From: UBA10677 sp045532295
Lineage (GTDB): Bacteria > Bacillota > Clostridia > Christensenellales > Pumilibacteraceae
Reading direction: 5' to 3'
Length of the DNA stretch: 64,000 nucleotides
NCBI GenBank assembly: GCA_045532295.1
Contig: JAZSFP010000002.1
Coordinates: 1 to 64,000, forward strand
The position numbers and the translations under genes are program-made. The notes under the pieces are model-generated. The model saw only the letters and a list, made by a program, of their open reading frames with translations. It was not told the origin of the DNA and made no database searches. Below, piece after piece: positions 24,972 to 34,343 of this stretch; the first letter of the stretch is position 1; each line of letters opens with the position of its first letter.

Positions 24972-26843
24972 TTATTTCTTTTTCTTTGGTTTTTTACCGT
25001 AGGGATTTTTTGGAAGCGTTATTCTATCCTTTCCTTTGCGCGCCGATCCGTGTACTCGCTGGGGAGGGCGGATAAGACATTTTTCGCCCGTTCCGATAAG
25101 GTCAAGCCTGCCCGCTTTTTGCAAAGCCTCGTAGCAAAGGTCGTAATTTTTGGGATTACGATACTGAATAAGCGCGCGTTGCATTGCTTTTTCGTGGGGC
25201 GAACGCACTACTGATATGGGCTGAAAATTGCGAGGATCGATACCCGTATAGTACATACAAGTGGACACCGTTGAGGGCGTGGGATAGAAGTCTTGCACTT
25301 GCTCGGGCGTTAGGTTATTATCACGAAGGTATTCGGCAAGTTCAACCGCCTCCCAAAGTCCTGAGCCCGGGTGCGAACTCATAAGATAGGGAACGAGGTA
25401 CTGTTCTTTGCCCACTTCTTTCGTTATTCTATAAAACTTTTTGGAAAATGCCTTAAAAACTGCGTTTTGAGGCTTGCCCATTGCTTGCAATACTTTATCT
25501 GATATATGCTCGGGCGCAACCTTGAGTTGTCCTGAAACGTGATGTTTTACTAACTCACGGAAAAAAGTATCGTCGCTATCCGCCATAAGATAGTCAAAGC
25601 GTATTCCACTTCTAACGAACACTTTCTTTACGCCTTGGAGAGCGCGCAGTTTTTTAAGAAGTTCGGCATAGTCCTTATGGTTTACTTCGAGGTTTTTGCA
25701 AGGGCTTGGAAAAAGACATTGCTTGTTTTTACAAACTCCGCACTCAATTTGCTTTTTGCAAGCAGGCGCTCTAAAGTTTGCCGTTGGTCCGCCCACGTCG
25801 TGAATATAGCCCTTAAAGTCAGGGTCTTTTATGAGGATTTCCGCCTCGCGAATTATACTTTCGTGGGAACGCGCTTGAATTCTTCTGCCTTGATGAAAGG
25901 TAAGAGCGCAGAACGAGCAACCGCCAAAGCAACCGCGCGACGAACATAGTGAAAACTTAATCTCACTAAAGGCAGGCACTCCACCCATTTTATCGTAAGA
26001 AGGGTGCCAACGGCGAGTATAGGGAAGGTCGTAAATCCCGTCCATCTCTTCGGTCGTAAGCGGAAGGGCGGGCGGATTTACCACGACGAAGGTATCGTCG
26101 TACTTTTCCACTAACGCTTTACCCGTTATAGCGTCCGTATTATCGCATTGTATTTTAAATGATTTTGCATACTCTCTCTTGTCTTTTTTAAGGTCGGAAA
26201 AGGTTGGGAGCATAATATGTTCGCCAAGCGCGTCCAAAGTTTTGGTCTTAAAAACAGTACCACGTATGAAAGAAATCGTGTCAACGCTAAGTCCGCTATC
26301 GAGCGCGTCGGCTATTTCGACGATACTTTTTTCGCCCATTCCGTAGGATATTAAATCCGCTTGACTATCGAGCAAAATCGAGCGTTTTAGACTGTCCGAC
26401 CAGTAGTCGTAATGCGCAAGACGGCGAAGAGAAGGCTCTATTCCTCCTGCAATAATTGTGGCGTTTTTTACCACCGAACGAATATAATTACAATAAACTA
26501 TCGTGGCGTAGTCGGGGCGTTTACCCATAACTCCGCCCGGCGTATACGCGTCCGTTTCTCTGCGCTTTTTTGCAACGGAATAGTGGTTTACCATACTATC
26601 CATATTACCTGCGCTTACTAAGTACGCAAGACGAGGTTTGCCCATAACTAAGATATCGTTAGGGTTTTTCCAGTCGGGTTGGGATATGATGCCCACTTTA
26701 TATCCGTGGCTCAAAAGTACTCTTGAAATTATGGCAGGACCGAACGAGGGGTGGTCTACGTACGCGTCGCCTATGACGTACACGAAGTCAAGACTATCCC
26801 AGCCCCACTCCTGCATTTCTGTTCTATTCGTTGGGAGTAGCAT
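24972..26843 (-). CDS. YgiQ family radical SAM protein
   Basis: A radical S-adenosylmethionine enzyme of the YgiQ family, role unknown. The roughly 623-residue protein has the N-terminal region WGWDSLDFVYVIGDAYVDHPSFG, the SAM iron-sulfur motif CFGGCSFC (CxxxCxxC) near residue 300 and a second cysteine group (CGVCKNKQCLFPSPC) near 375. It ends with a basic Lys-rich tail. Two ATGs lie 6 bases apart; the one at 26843 is better spaced (9 bases) from GGAGG, while 26849 is only 3 bases away. It overlaps the end of the MATE gene and is the last gene of the prmC-fusion-prfA-MATE-ygiQ unit. No terminator was found in the 15 bases to the DUF1846 promoter. Confidence 0.92.
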   Translation of the reverse strand: MLLPTNRTEMQEWGWDSLDFVYVIGDAYVDHPSFGPAIISRVLLSHGYKVGIISQPDWKNPNDILVMGKPRLAYLVSAGNMDSMVNHYSVAKKRRETDAYTPGGVMGKRPDYATIVYCNYIRSVVKNATIIAGGIEPSLRRLAHYDYWSDSLKRSILLDSQADLISYGMGEKSIVEIADALDSGLSVDTISFIRGTVFKTKTLDALGEHIMLPTFSDLKKDKREYAKSFKIQCDNTDAITGKALVEKYDDTFVVVNPPALPLTTEEMDGIYDLPYTRRWHPSYDKMGGVPAFSEIKFSLCSSRGCFGGCSFCALTFHQGRRIQARSHESIIREAEILIKDPDFKGYIHDVGGPTANFRAPACKKQIECGVCKNKQCLFPSPCKNLEVNHKDYAELLKKLRALQGVKKVFVRSGIRFDYLMADSDDTFFRELVKHHVSGQLKVAPEHISDKVLQAMGKPQNAVFKAFSKKFYRITKEVGKEQYLVPYLMSSHPGSGLWEAVELAEYLRDNNLTPEQVQDFYPTPSTVSTCMYYTGIDPRNFQPISVVRSPHEKAMQRALIQYRNPKNYDLCYEALQKAGRLDLIGTGEKCLIRPPQRVHGSARKGKDRITLPKNPYGKKPKKKK

Positions 26844-28215
26844 TTTCATTTTCCTCCGTTGCGAATTTTATCCACCGTCCGCTCTTTTCTCTTAGAGCAA
26901 AGACGATTACTTTAATTACTTCTGCAATATTCGACACGAGGTAGACAACATAAATTGATGCGTTAAACACCATACCCGTTACCATTACGAGCGGAACGCC
27001 GATTAGCCAAAGAATAAGCGTTTCACTTATCATACAGAAAGTAGTATCTCCTGCGCTACGGAGAACGCCTATTACGTAGGTAAAGCCAAGCGTTCTTATA
27101 ATTGCCGTTAAAGCGTACAAGAAAATGAGGTTTTTAGACATTTCGTGCGTTTGCGCGGTTGCGTTAGTGAACACGAAGGGTACTACGAAAGCGGAAAGTA
27201 CTGTAAAAACCGTTACTACACCGCCTGCAATGAGCGAGAATTTAATAGCCTCTTTTGCAAACTTGGATATAGTTTCTTTGTCTGACGAGCCTACGATGTT
27301 GCCCATAACTACGCCCACTGCGCTACCCGAGCCTATCATTACTACGCTTACGATTTTATCAAGCGATTGCGCTATATTGACTGAGGCAAGAACGACGGTG
27401 CTGTTTTCAAGTTTGTCGTATACGAAAAGATAGACCGTGGTACAAAGCACCCAAAAGATTTCGTTGCAAAGTATGGGGAAGAACATTGCAAAGAATTTCT
27501 TCATAAACTTGCCGTCGAAGGTAAACATTTCCTTTAACTTGCCTATTATCGGCTGACGAGTGAATATTGCCATTAAAAGCATTGCTACGCACTCTACTGC
27601 GCGCGAGACGATCGTACCGTACGCCGCGCCTAAAAATCCTATACCGTTTACGCCAAAAAGTCCGAACATAAAAGAGTAGTTTAGGAAGAAGTTAAGCGCT
27701 ACCGCGCCTATATTGATTACGAGCGCGCCTTTAAGGCTTTTTACTGCTCTAAGCATAAACACCGTGCCTACCGATAATCCCATAGGAATAAAGGAGAAAC
27801 TTACTAAACGCAAGAATTCTTCCGCTAAAACTCGGTAGTTTTCGTCGGGATTAAAAAGTCCGATGACCGTTTGAGGAAAGAGCGCGCAAAGGACGGTAAA
27901 GATTACCGATACGATCAAAATAAGCGAATAGGTAGTACCTGCGCGGTTTTTAATTAAGTGACGGCTATCTTCCCTTTCGGTGTACTGGGCAATGAAAATA
28001 TTAGTAGTGTTTGCGATTGCGAATACTACGATTTGGAAAATAAAGACGATTTGGTTTGCAAGAAGTACTGCGCTTAACCCCTTATCCGCCATACCGCCGT
28101 CCAGCCAGCCCACCATCATTTGGTCGAAAACATTTAAAAGCGCCGTCAAAAGATTTTGCAGCGCTATGGGAATTGCTAATAGTATTACGTTTTTGTAGAA
28201 TTGCTTTTTCGTCAT
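26824..28215 (-). CDS. MATE family efflux transporter
   Basis: A 463-residue multidrug and toxin extrusion-type antiporter with 12 predicted helices in two pseudo-repeats. It begins with a basic end then LAIPIALQNLLTALLNVFDQMMVGWL, the usual first MATE helix with Q and D in the pore, followed by VFAIANTTNIFIAQY and the second-half repeat beginning FPILCNEIFWVLCTTVYLFVYDKL. Substrates cannot be read from the sequence. The gene begins 12 bases after prfA and overlaps ygiQ, so it is part of an operon of translation-related genes without obvious functional link. Confidence 0.92.
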   Translation of the reverse strand: MTKKQFYKNVILLAIPIALQNLLTALLNVFDQMMVGWLDGGMADKGLSAVLLANQIVFIFQIVVFAIANTTNIFIAQYTEREDSRHLIKNRAGTTYSLILIVSVIFTVLCALFPQTVIGLFNPDENYRVLAEEFLRLVSFSFIPMGLSVGTVFMLRAVKSLKGALVINIGAVALNFFLNYSFMFGLFGVNGIGFLGAAYGTIVSRAVECVAMLLMAIFTRQPIIGKLKEMFTFDGKFMKKFFAMFFPILCNEIFWVLCTTVYLFVYDKLENSTVVLASVNIAQSLDKIVSVVMIGSGSAVGVVMGNIVGSSDKETISKFAKEAIKFSLIAGGVVTVFTVLSAFVVPFVFTNATAQTHEMSKNLIFLYALTAIIRTLGFTYVIGVLRSAGDTTFCMISETLILWLIGVPLVMVTGMVFNASIYVVYLVSNIAEVIKVIVFALREKSGRWIKFATEENENATPNE

Positions 28216-28227
28216 AATTTTCTTCAG

Positions 28228-29301
28228 TTAGTCTATTTGAGCGTTCAGTTTAGCAGTTTGGTCGGCAATGCGGAGAGCCTCGAGCATTTCGTCAAGGTCA
28301 CCGTTCATAAATGCGTCAAGAGAATAAAGCGTAAGTCCGATACGGTGGTCGGTTACTCGGCTTTGAGGATAGTTGTAGGTGCGAATTCGCTCACTTCTAT
28401 CGCCCGAGCCTACCTGCGCTTTTCTGCTTTCAGAGTACTCTTTGTTGGCGTCCTCTTGCATTTTATCGAATAGTTTACTCTTAAGTACCTTCATAGCCTT
28501 TTCTCTGTTCTTAATCTGGCTACGCTCGTCCTGACATTGAACGACGATACCCGTGGGAAGATGGGTAATTCTTATCGCGGACTCGGTCTTATTTACGTGC
28601 TGACCGCCCGCTCCACCACTGCGGTAGGTATCAATTTTTAAATCACGTTCGTTAATTTCTACGACAACGTCCTCTACTTCGGGAAGAACCGCTACCGTTA
28701 CTGCAGAGGTGTGAATACGACCTTGAGTTTCAGTATCGGGTACGCGTTGAACGCGATGAACGCCACTTTCAAACTTGAGTTTAGAGAACAAACTTTCGCC
28801 CGTAAGAGAGAACACTACTTCCTTTACTCCGCCAAGTTCGGTTTCGTTTATATCAATATCCTCAATCTTCCAACGGTTTTTCTCGGCGTACATTTTGTAC
28901 ATACGCATAAGGTTAGCCGCAAAAAGCGCCGCCTCTTCTCCGCCTACGCCTGCTCTAATTTCCACGATAACGTTCTTATCGTCGTTGGGGTCTACGGGAA
29001 GAAGAAGTATTTTGAGTTCGTTTTCAAGAGAGGCGAGTTCTTCCTTCTTTACGGGAAGTTCTTCCTCGGCTAACTCTTTAAGTTCCTTATCTTCCTCAAT
29101 TTCAATCATCTCAATAAGGTCGGCGATTTCTTTCTTCGTACTTTCGTAACGCTTAAAAGCGTCTACTACCGGCTCAAGTTGAGAATGCTCTTTAACGAGT
29201 TTAGTCCACTCCTTATTGTCAGCAATGATTGCAGGGTCGGAAATTGCTTTCGTGAGTTCTTCATACTTTGCGCTTATAGATTGTAATTTTTCAATATTCA
29301 T
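28228..29301 (-). CDS. prfA: Peptide chain release factor 1
   Basis: RF1 recognises UAA and UAG stop codons and triggers peptide release. The 357-residue protein has the stop-codon P-x-T motif as PDT in RVPDTETQGRIHTSA near residue 185, and the catalytic GGQ in GGAGGQHVNKTESAIR near 235. The late GSGDRSERIRTYNYPQSRVTDHR block is typical of RF1. MNIEKLQSISAKYEEL is the standard start. It follows the DUF1385-PrmC fusion by 4 bases; PrmC methylates the glutamine of this GGQ, so enzyme and substrate are co-expressed. Confidence 0.97.
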   Translation of the reverse strand: MNIEKLQSISAKYEELTKAISDPAIIADNKEWTKLVKEHSQLEPVVDAFKRYESTKKEIADLIEMIEIEEDKELKELAEEELPVKKEELASLENELKILLLPVDPNDDKNVIVEIRAGVGGEEAALFAANLMRMYKMYAEKNRWKIEDIDINETELGGVKEVVFSLTGESLFSKLKFESGVHRVQRVPDTETQGRIHTSAVTVAVLPEVEDVVVEINERDLKIDTYRSGGAGGQHVNKTESAIRITHLPTGIVVQCQDERSQIKNREKAMKVLKSKLFDKMQEDANKEYSESRKAQVGSGDRSERIRTYNYPQSRVTDHRIGLTLYSLDAFMNGDLDEMLEALRIADQTAKLNAQID

Positions 29302-29305
29302 AGTT

Positions 29306-31048
29306 CTACCTTTTCGTTGCAATAATAAGTCGGTCGTTTCCGCCGTAATCCTTCTTTACTTCAATATCTTTAAAACTTTCTTTCAAAAGTTCGCTCACCT
29401 CTTCCGCTTGGTCGTAGCCTATTTCAAGGAAAAGTTTACCCCTTTCCGTTAAATGCATAGGCGCGTCCTTCGCTATTCTACAGTAGAGGTCAAGTCCGTC
29501 CTCTCCACCGTCAAGCGCCACGCGGGGCTGAGCGGTAACTTCTCTATTAAGCGTTTCAATAACCGCCGTCTTTATATAAGGGGGATTAGACACGATAATA
29601 TCAAACTCGCCCTCAATATTTTCAAAACAGTCGCTCTTAACCACCGTTGCTTGCCCTTCGAGGTTTTTATTTGCAACTACTAACGCATCGTCCGAAAGGT
29701 CAGACGCCGTAACGCTCGCGCTCGTGTTCTTCTTTACTGCAAGCGCAATACATCCGCTACCCGTCATTAAGTCTAAAACCGTGGGGTTATTTAGCGTTTT
29801 TGCGTATTTAATAACCTCGTCCGCAACGAACTCGGTGTCAATACGGGGAATAAGGACACTTTCGTTTACCTCAACTCTTATTCCGTAAAACTCGGAAAAG
29901 CCGATAATATAGTCAAGGGGAATTCCGCTTTCGCGTTTTCTTAAAAGTTCAGTTACCTTGCGGTACTGTGCGAGCGTAGTCTTTTCTACGCTACTGAGCG
30001 CGCCTCTCTTTATATCGAGCGCAGAGCAAATAAGCCAGTCGGTTTCCGCCTCTTCTTCTACGCCTGCTTTTTGAAGTCTATTTCTGACTAAACTTTTTAA
30101 TTCGCTCATAGTAAATTCGCCGAACGCGTGTGGCTCAATTTCAGGGTTAGCATCCATTTCAAGAACGAGGTTGAACGCCACGATCGCCACTTCAGCCATA
30201 TCCTTTTCGGGAGGATAGGTGGTAAGGCGCTGGAGAGCAAGCCCAGGCGCGCGGAAAATATTTACGAACGCGTTATCGGGAAGTATTGCTAAAAAGCGAA
30301 GAAGTTCGTAGGAAAGCCCTGCCACTAAGGGAAGGAGCAAAAGTCGTATGCCCATTCTTTCCAAAGCGCCGATATCTGCCCATCCGATTGCGCTCAATAC
30401 CCAAGTTACGAGCGAAAAGACGAGAATTGATACGAGCATTACGAAGAAAAGAAAGGTAGTTCCGCAACGATTATGTCTCGTCGAGCAAGATTGAACGTTA
30501 TCGGGAGTAAGGGGTAAACCTTTTTCGTAACAGTTAATCGTTCTGTGTTCTGCGCCGTGGTACATAAAGGTTCTGCGAATATCATTTAGCCTTGACACGA
30601 GAACGAGGTACAAAATAAAAATGAGTATTCTCATTCCGCCTTCTACGAGCGAGTACCAAAGCACGCCAAGCCCCTCGGTTTTGGGAAAGATCAGCGAGGC
30701 AATAAACGAGGGAAGTAAAATAAAAAGTCCTATCGCTAAAGCCACTCCTAAAATCGCAGAAAAGACGTAAGCGCCTTTTGATGGGGTATCTTCTTCGGGA
30801 TAAATTACTTCTGAGGATTTTAATAGCGTTTCCGTTCCGCTTATAAGCGAACTTACGAAGGCAACGCAACCACGCAAAATAGGCACGCGCGCATACCAAC
30901 GCTTGCCTTTTAGTCGACGAGTTTCGGTAAGAATATCGCCGTCCTCAGTGCGAACAGCCATAGCCATTGAAGTTGCGCCACGCATCATAACGCCTTCCAT
31001 AAGCGCTTGTCCGCCTATCATCGTAGTTCTTTCTTTTTTCTCTTTCAA
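29306..31048 (-). CDS. prmC: DUF1385 membrane domain fused to release factor glutamine methyltransferase PrmC
   Basis: A 580-residue fusion. Residues 1-313 are a DUF1385 protein (TMIGGQALMEGVMMRG start, MYHGAEHRTINCYE near 165, SCSTRHNRCGT near 190) with about four membrane helices. Residues 314-580 are a complete PrmC: an N-terminal helical domain (SELKSLVRNRLQKAG), SAM loop LDLMTGSGCIALAV near 420 and the SNPPY catalytic motif near 485. PrmC methylates the GGQ glutamine of RF1, encoded 4 bases downstream. The frame is uninterrupted. An ATG at the junction (30109) has no good ribosome site, though separate translation is not excluded. The likely start is the TTG at 31048, 8 bases after GAGG; an ATG at 31021 is the alternative. 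Confidence 0.9.
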   Translation of the reverse strand: MKEKKERTTMIGGQALMEGVMMRGATSMAMAVRTEDGDILTETRRLKGKRWYARVPILRGCVAFVSSLISGTETLLKSSEVIYPEEDTPSKGAYVFSAILGVALAIGLFILLPSFIASLIFPKTEGLGVLWYSLVEGGMRILIFILYLVLVSRLNDIRRTFMYHGAEHRTINCYEKGLPLTPDNVQSCSTRHNRCGTTFLFFVMLVSILVFSLVTWVLSAIGWADIGALERMGIRLLLLPLVAGLSYELLRFLAILPDNAFVNIFRAPGLALQRLTTYPPEKDMAEVAIVAFNLVLEMDANPEIEPHAFGEFTMSELKSLVRNRLQKAGVEEEAETDWLICSALDIKRGALSSVEKTTLAQYRKVTELLRKRESGIPLDYIIGFSEFYGIRVEVNESVLIPRIDTEFVADEVIKYAKTLNNPTVLDLMTGSGCIALAVKKNTSASVTASDLSDDALVVANKNLEGQATVVKSDCFENIEGEFDIIVSNPPYIKTAVIETLNREVTAQPRVALDGGEDGLDLYCRIAKDAPMHLTERGKLFLEIGYDQAEEVSELLKESFKDIEVKKDYGGNDRLIIATKR

Positions 31049-31098
31049 TTTAGTAAGCCTCGTTTTTTATTCCCGTTAGTTTCCAAAAATTTAAAAAT

Positions 31099-31124
31099 AA
31101 GACCATACAGTTATGTACGGTCTT
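31099..31124 (-). terminator. Terminator of rpmE
   Basis: Stem AAGACC-A-TACA / TGTA-C-GGTCTT with one mismatch and a GTTA loop, 22 bases after the rpmE stop, followed on the minus strand by ATTTTTAAATTTTT. Confidence 0.78.
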
Positions 31125-31145
31125 ACTCTTTCGTATAGTTTTATG

Positions 31146-31349
31146 CTACTTTCCGTAACGACGATTGAATTTGTCGATACGTCCGCCAGTCTCTACCTGC
31201 TTTTGCTTGCCGGTATAGAAGGGATGGCACTTGGAGCAAACGTCAAGTTTAAGAACGTCGCCTTTCTTGGTGCTACCAGTAACGAAAGTCGCGCCACAAG
31301 CGCAAACTGCCGTAACTTCGTGATAATCGGGATGTATATCTTTCTTCAT
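31146..31349 (-). CDS. rpmE: 50S ribosomal protein L31 (zinc-binding type)
   Basis: L31 is a small protein of the large ribosomal subunit. The 67-residue product begins MKKDIHPDYHEVTAVCACG and has the zinc ligands CxC at 16 and 18 and CSKCHPFYTGKQK at 37 and 40, which marks the zinc-containing type. It ends with DKFNRRYG. AGGAGA precedes the ATG by 8 bases. It has its own strong promoter and terminator between dnaA and the DUF1385-PrmC gene. Confidence 0.97.
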   Translation of the reverse strand: MKKDIHPDYHEVTAVCACGATFVTGSTKKGDVLKLDVCSKCHPFYTGKQKQVETGGRIDKFNRRYGK

Positions 31350-31382
31350 TTCTATATCTCCTCTAAATTACTTGCATTGACT

Positions 31383-31411
31383 ATTATACTCTTTTCCAAA
31401 AGTTTTGTCAA
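31383..31411 (-). promoter_or_regulatory. Promoter of rpmE
   Basis: Minus-strand TTGACA (31411-31406), 17 bases, TATAAT (31388-31383), a perfect consensus 33 bases before the ATG. It begins 40 bases beyond the dnaA stop. Confidence 0.87.
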
Positions 31412-31450
31412 TCGTTTTCAAGCGTTTTTGTACTTTTAAATGTTGTTTTT

Positions 31451-32821
31451 TCAGTTTTTATAAATCATATTGCGGATGTCTTCCACTTTTTGACGAATAC
31501 GCTCGTCCGTTTCTAACATTTTAATTACTTTGTCCTTAGAGTGCATAATCGTCGTGTGGTCGCGTCCACCCATAATCGCTCCGATTGCAGTAAGAGGAAG
31601 GGGCAAAAGTTCTGCTATAAGATAGGTGCAAACCATACGGGGCTCTACGATTTCCTTATTTCTCTTCTTGCCAAGTAATTCTTCTTTACTTACGCCGGGG
31701 TATAATTTAAGGGTTGCGTCGATTATATCCTCAGCGCCTATTGCCTCTTCAGTAGGCTTTACGTAGTCCTTAAACGCCTCGGAGGCAAGTTCGATAGTAA
31801 TAGGTTTATCGTAAAGTTTAGAGAGAAGTATTACCTTATTAAGTAAACTTTCCATCTCACGAATATTGCTTTCGATATGCTGAGCCATATATTCAAGTAC
31901 TTCCGCAGGTACGAGGTATTTTTGCATTTGCGCTTTCTTTTGAAGAATTGCTATTCTCGTTTCAAGGTCGGGGAAGGACACGTCTGCTATCATACCCCAC
32001 TCAAATCGCGTTCTAAGTCGCTCGGTAAGGTCGGGAATTTCTTTCGGCGGACGATCGGAGGCAAGGATTATTTGTTTGCCCATATTGTGAAGCGCGTCGA
32101 AGGTATGGAACATTTCCGTTTGCGTGCTTTCCTTCTTGGATATAAACTGGATATCGTCAATCATCAAAACGTCGCAACTTCGATACTTTTCACGGAAATC
32201 CACGGGATCGTCGCCCTTTCCACGAATAGACGCAATAAGTTCGTTAAAGAACTTTTCGCTACTTACGTAGAGGACTTTAAGGTGGCGGTTGTGCTTTCTA
32301 ATATAGTTTCCGATTGCGTGCATTATGTGGGTTTTTCCAAGCCCAGAACCACCATAGATAAACAGCGGATTGCAACTGCTGTCACCCGGGTTTTCTGCCA
32401 CCGCGCGCGCTGCGGCTACCGCAAAGCGGTTGCACTCGCCTACGACGAAGTTATCGAAGGTGTAGCGAGGGTTCATAAGCATTGCGTCCATCTTCGGCGT
32501 TGGGGGAGGAGCGGTTTTTTCCTCTTCTTCCTCCTCCTTTTCCATAGCGTAAGGAGAACGAATTTCTTCAAGTTCCGCGGGGATATACATAGTTATATCC
32601 GTCAAAAGCGGATAGGTTTCGTTGAGAATTCTTACGATGAGCGGACGGAACGAATTGTTGATTTTTTCCCTGCAAGTTTCGGTGGGAACGAGCAAAATCA
32701 ACCTATCGTCTTCAACGCCGACGGGCTCGATGGTGCTTATCCAAAGGTCAAAAGCAATCGTATTGATTTCAGGCTCGATTTTTGGCAACATTTCCTGCCA
32801 AGTTTCTTTTGCTAAATTCAT
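31451..32821 (-). CDS. dnaA: Chromosomal replication initiator protein DnaA
   Basis: DnaA binds DnaA boxes and melts the replication origin. The 456-residue protein has domain I (ETWQEMLPKIEPEINTIAFDLWI), an acidic Glu-rich linker near 105-120, the AAA+ domain beginning RYTFDNFVVGECNRFA with Walker A GGSGLGKTH near 160 and Walker B VLMIDDIQF near 220, and domain IV with the signature GGRDHTTIMHSKDKV near 430. MNLAKETW was chosen as start over a longer frame since it is the normal end and GGAG precedes it. It is unusually placed as the last gene of tilS-hpt-methyltransferase-rsmI-dnaA, without dnaN or recF. No terminator was seen after it. Confidence 0.97.
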   Translation of the reverse strand: MNLAKETWQEMLPKIEPEINTIAFDLWISTIEPVGVEDDRLILLVPTETCREKINNSFRPLIVRILNETYPLLTDITMYIPAELEEIRSPYAMEKEEEEEEKTAPPPTPKMDAMLMNPRYTFDNFVVGECNRFAVAAARAVAENPGDSSCNPLFIYGGSGLGKTHIMHAIGNYIRKHNRHLKVLYVSSEKFFNELIASIRGKGDDPVDFREKYRSCDVLMIDDIQFISKKESTQTEMFHTFDALHNMGKQIILASDRPPKEIPDLTERLRTRFEWGMIADVSFPDLETRIAILQKKAQMQKYLVPAEVLEYMAQHIESNIREMESLLNKVILLSKLYDKPITIELASEAFKDYVKPTEEAIGAEDIIDATLKLYPGVSKEELLGKKRNKEIVEPRMVCTYLIAELLPLPLTAIGAIMGGRDHTTIMHSKDKVIKMLETDERIRQKVEDIRNMIYKN

Positions 32822-32825
32822 ATCT

Positions 32826-33638
32826 CTACTCCGTTTTATTTTTCTCATACTCAGCGTAAACGAGCGATTTGGGGATTTTTCTATCCGACGCAACCGCTTT
32901 CAACGCCTCTTTTTTATCCATACCTTGAGCAATATACCTGTCTATATGCTCTACAATCGACAGTTCGTTTAGCGCGCTTTCCTTTTCCTTTGCGCCCTCA
33001 ACGACGATAACGAACTCACCCTTAAGGGTAAATTCGGGAAAATCGCCAAGTTTTCCGCGAATAACCTCTTCGTACATTTTGCTTATTTCTCTAACGACTG
33101 CTGTTTCTCTATCACCAAGTCTTTCGTAGAGAAAATCGAGGTTTTTGCGAATATCGTGAGGGGGCGAATAGAACACGAGCGTCGTAGTTAAGTCCTTGAA
33201 CTTATCTAAGTACCGTTCTCTATCCTTCTTTTTCTCAGGCAAAAATCCAAGCATAGTAAAGGCAGAGGCGTCAAGCCCCGACAAAACCACTGCGTTTACG
33301 AGCGCGCACGGACCGCTTACGACCGTATAATCAAGTCCGTTCCTTATCAGTTCGTCAACGAGGATTTTTCCGGGATCTGATATTATCGGCATACCAGCGT
33401 CGGATACGAGCGCGAGGTTTTCGCCGTTTTTCAGTCGTTCGATTACGTATCCTACTTTTTCGCGTTCAGTGAACTTTTGGTAAGAAACGAGAGGTTTTTG
33501 TATTCCGTAATGCGCCAAAAGAACACTTGAACGACGAGTGTCCTCACAAAGCACGGCGTCAACGCTCTTTAGCGTTTCCACGGCGCGATAGGTAATTTCG
33601 CCCAAGTTTCCTATGGGCGTGGCGACTATATACAGCAT
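32826..33638 (-). CDS. rsmI: 16S rRNA (cytidine(1402)-2'-O)-methyltransferase
   Basis: RsmI methylates the ribose of C1402 in 16S rRNA at the decoding centre, using SAM. The 270-residue protein begins MLYIVATPIGNLGEITYRA and has the family's LCEDTRRS near 30, LVSDAGMPIISDPG near 78 and the VVSGPCALVNAVVLSGL segment near 107, all of the tetrapyrrole methylase fold. The C-terminal 50 residues form the small RsmI tail. It begins 12 bases after the preceding methyltransferase gene, and its stop lies 4 bases before the dnaA ATG. Confidence 0.95.
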   Translation of the reverse strand: MLYIVATPIGNLGEITYRAVETLKSVDAVLCEDTRRSSVLLAHYGIQKPLVSYQKFTEREKVGYVIERLKNGENLALVSDAGMPIISDPGKILVDELIRNGLDYTVVSGPCALVNAVVLSGLDASAFTMLGFLPEKKKDRERYLDKFKDLTTTLVFYSPPHDIRKNLDFLYERLGDRETAVVREISKMYEEVIRGKLGDFPEFTLKGEFVIVVEGAKEKESALNELSIVEHIDRYIAQGMDKKEALKAVASDRKIPKSLVYAEYEKNKTE

Positions 33639-33650
33639 AATTTCTCCGTT

Positions 33651-34343
33651 TTACACACAAGTGTCTACTATTCTTTGGGGCAACACGATTAACCCCTCCT
33701 TCGCCCCATAGGTGCATTTAAGCATAAATAGGTGGGGGTTTTTCCCTTCTGCCGGGATTAAAATTTGTAGAGTTTTAGGCTCAAGCGAGTGATTTTTACA
33801 CTCGTTAATGACTTCCGCCATACGCTCGCATTGATGAACGATATAGAAGTTTCCGCCCGTCGAAAGTAGGCTTTTCGCAGTCTCAACCACTTCTCTAAGC
33901 GTTACCGTTATTTCGTGTCGAGCAAGCGCTACCGTCTCCGTCATTTGTTTTTGTCCGCTACCCGATCTTCTATAAGGTGGATTGCACACGACTATCGTTG
34001 CGCTACCTTTAGGAATATACTTCGTTATCTCTTGCATCGGAGCGTTGATTATATCGGCGTTAGAAAGAGAATTGAGAGCAATACTGCGAGAGGACATTTC
34101 CGCCATTTCGGACTGAATTTCCACACCCGTACAGCGAATTTTCTTCTTTCCTGCAAGCAAAATGGTTATTATTCCCGTTCCACTTCCAAGGTCTACGGCA
34201 CGATCCTTAACGCCCCCACTTACGAAGTTTGCAAGTTCAACTGCGTCGCACCCAAAACAAAACGCTTGCGGATTTTGGATAATTTTAAGCCCGTTTACGA
34301 GCAAATCGTCCACTCTTTCGTGAGGCTTAATTTCTACTTCCAT
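33651..34343 (-). CDS. tRNA1(Val) adenine-N6-methyltransferase-like protein (TrmN6/YabB type)
   Basis: A 230-residue SAM-dependent methyltransferase of the type that modifies A37 of tRNA-Val. Features are the ERVDDLLVNGLKIIQNPQAFCFG amino end, characteristic of this family, the SAM loop VDLGSGTGIITILLA near residue 52, the acidic GVEIQ near 75 and the catalytic CNPPYRR motif near 119, typical of N6-adenine enzymes. The start shares one base with the hpt stop (TAATG). In other Bacillota this gene and rsmI are neighbours near the origin, as here. Activity on tRNA is inferred from family only. Confidence 0.88.
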   Translation of the reverse strand: MEVEIKPHERVDDLLVNGLKIIQNPQAFCFGCDAVELANFVSGGVKDRAVDLGSGTGIITILLAGKKKIRCTGVEIQSEMAEMSSRSIALNSLSNADIINAPMQEITKYIPKGSATIVVCNPPYRRSGSGQKQMTETVALARHEITVTLREVVETAKSLLSTGGNFYIVHQCERMAEVINECKNHSLEPKTLQILIPAEGKNPHLFMLKCTYGAKEGLIVLPQRIVDTCV

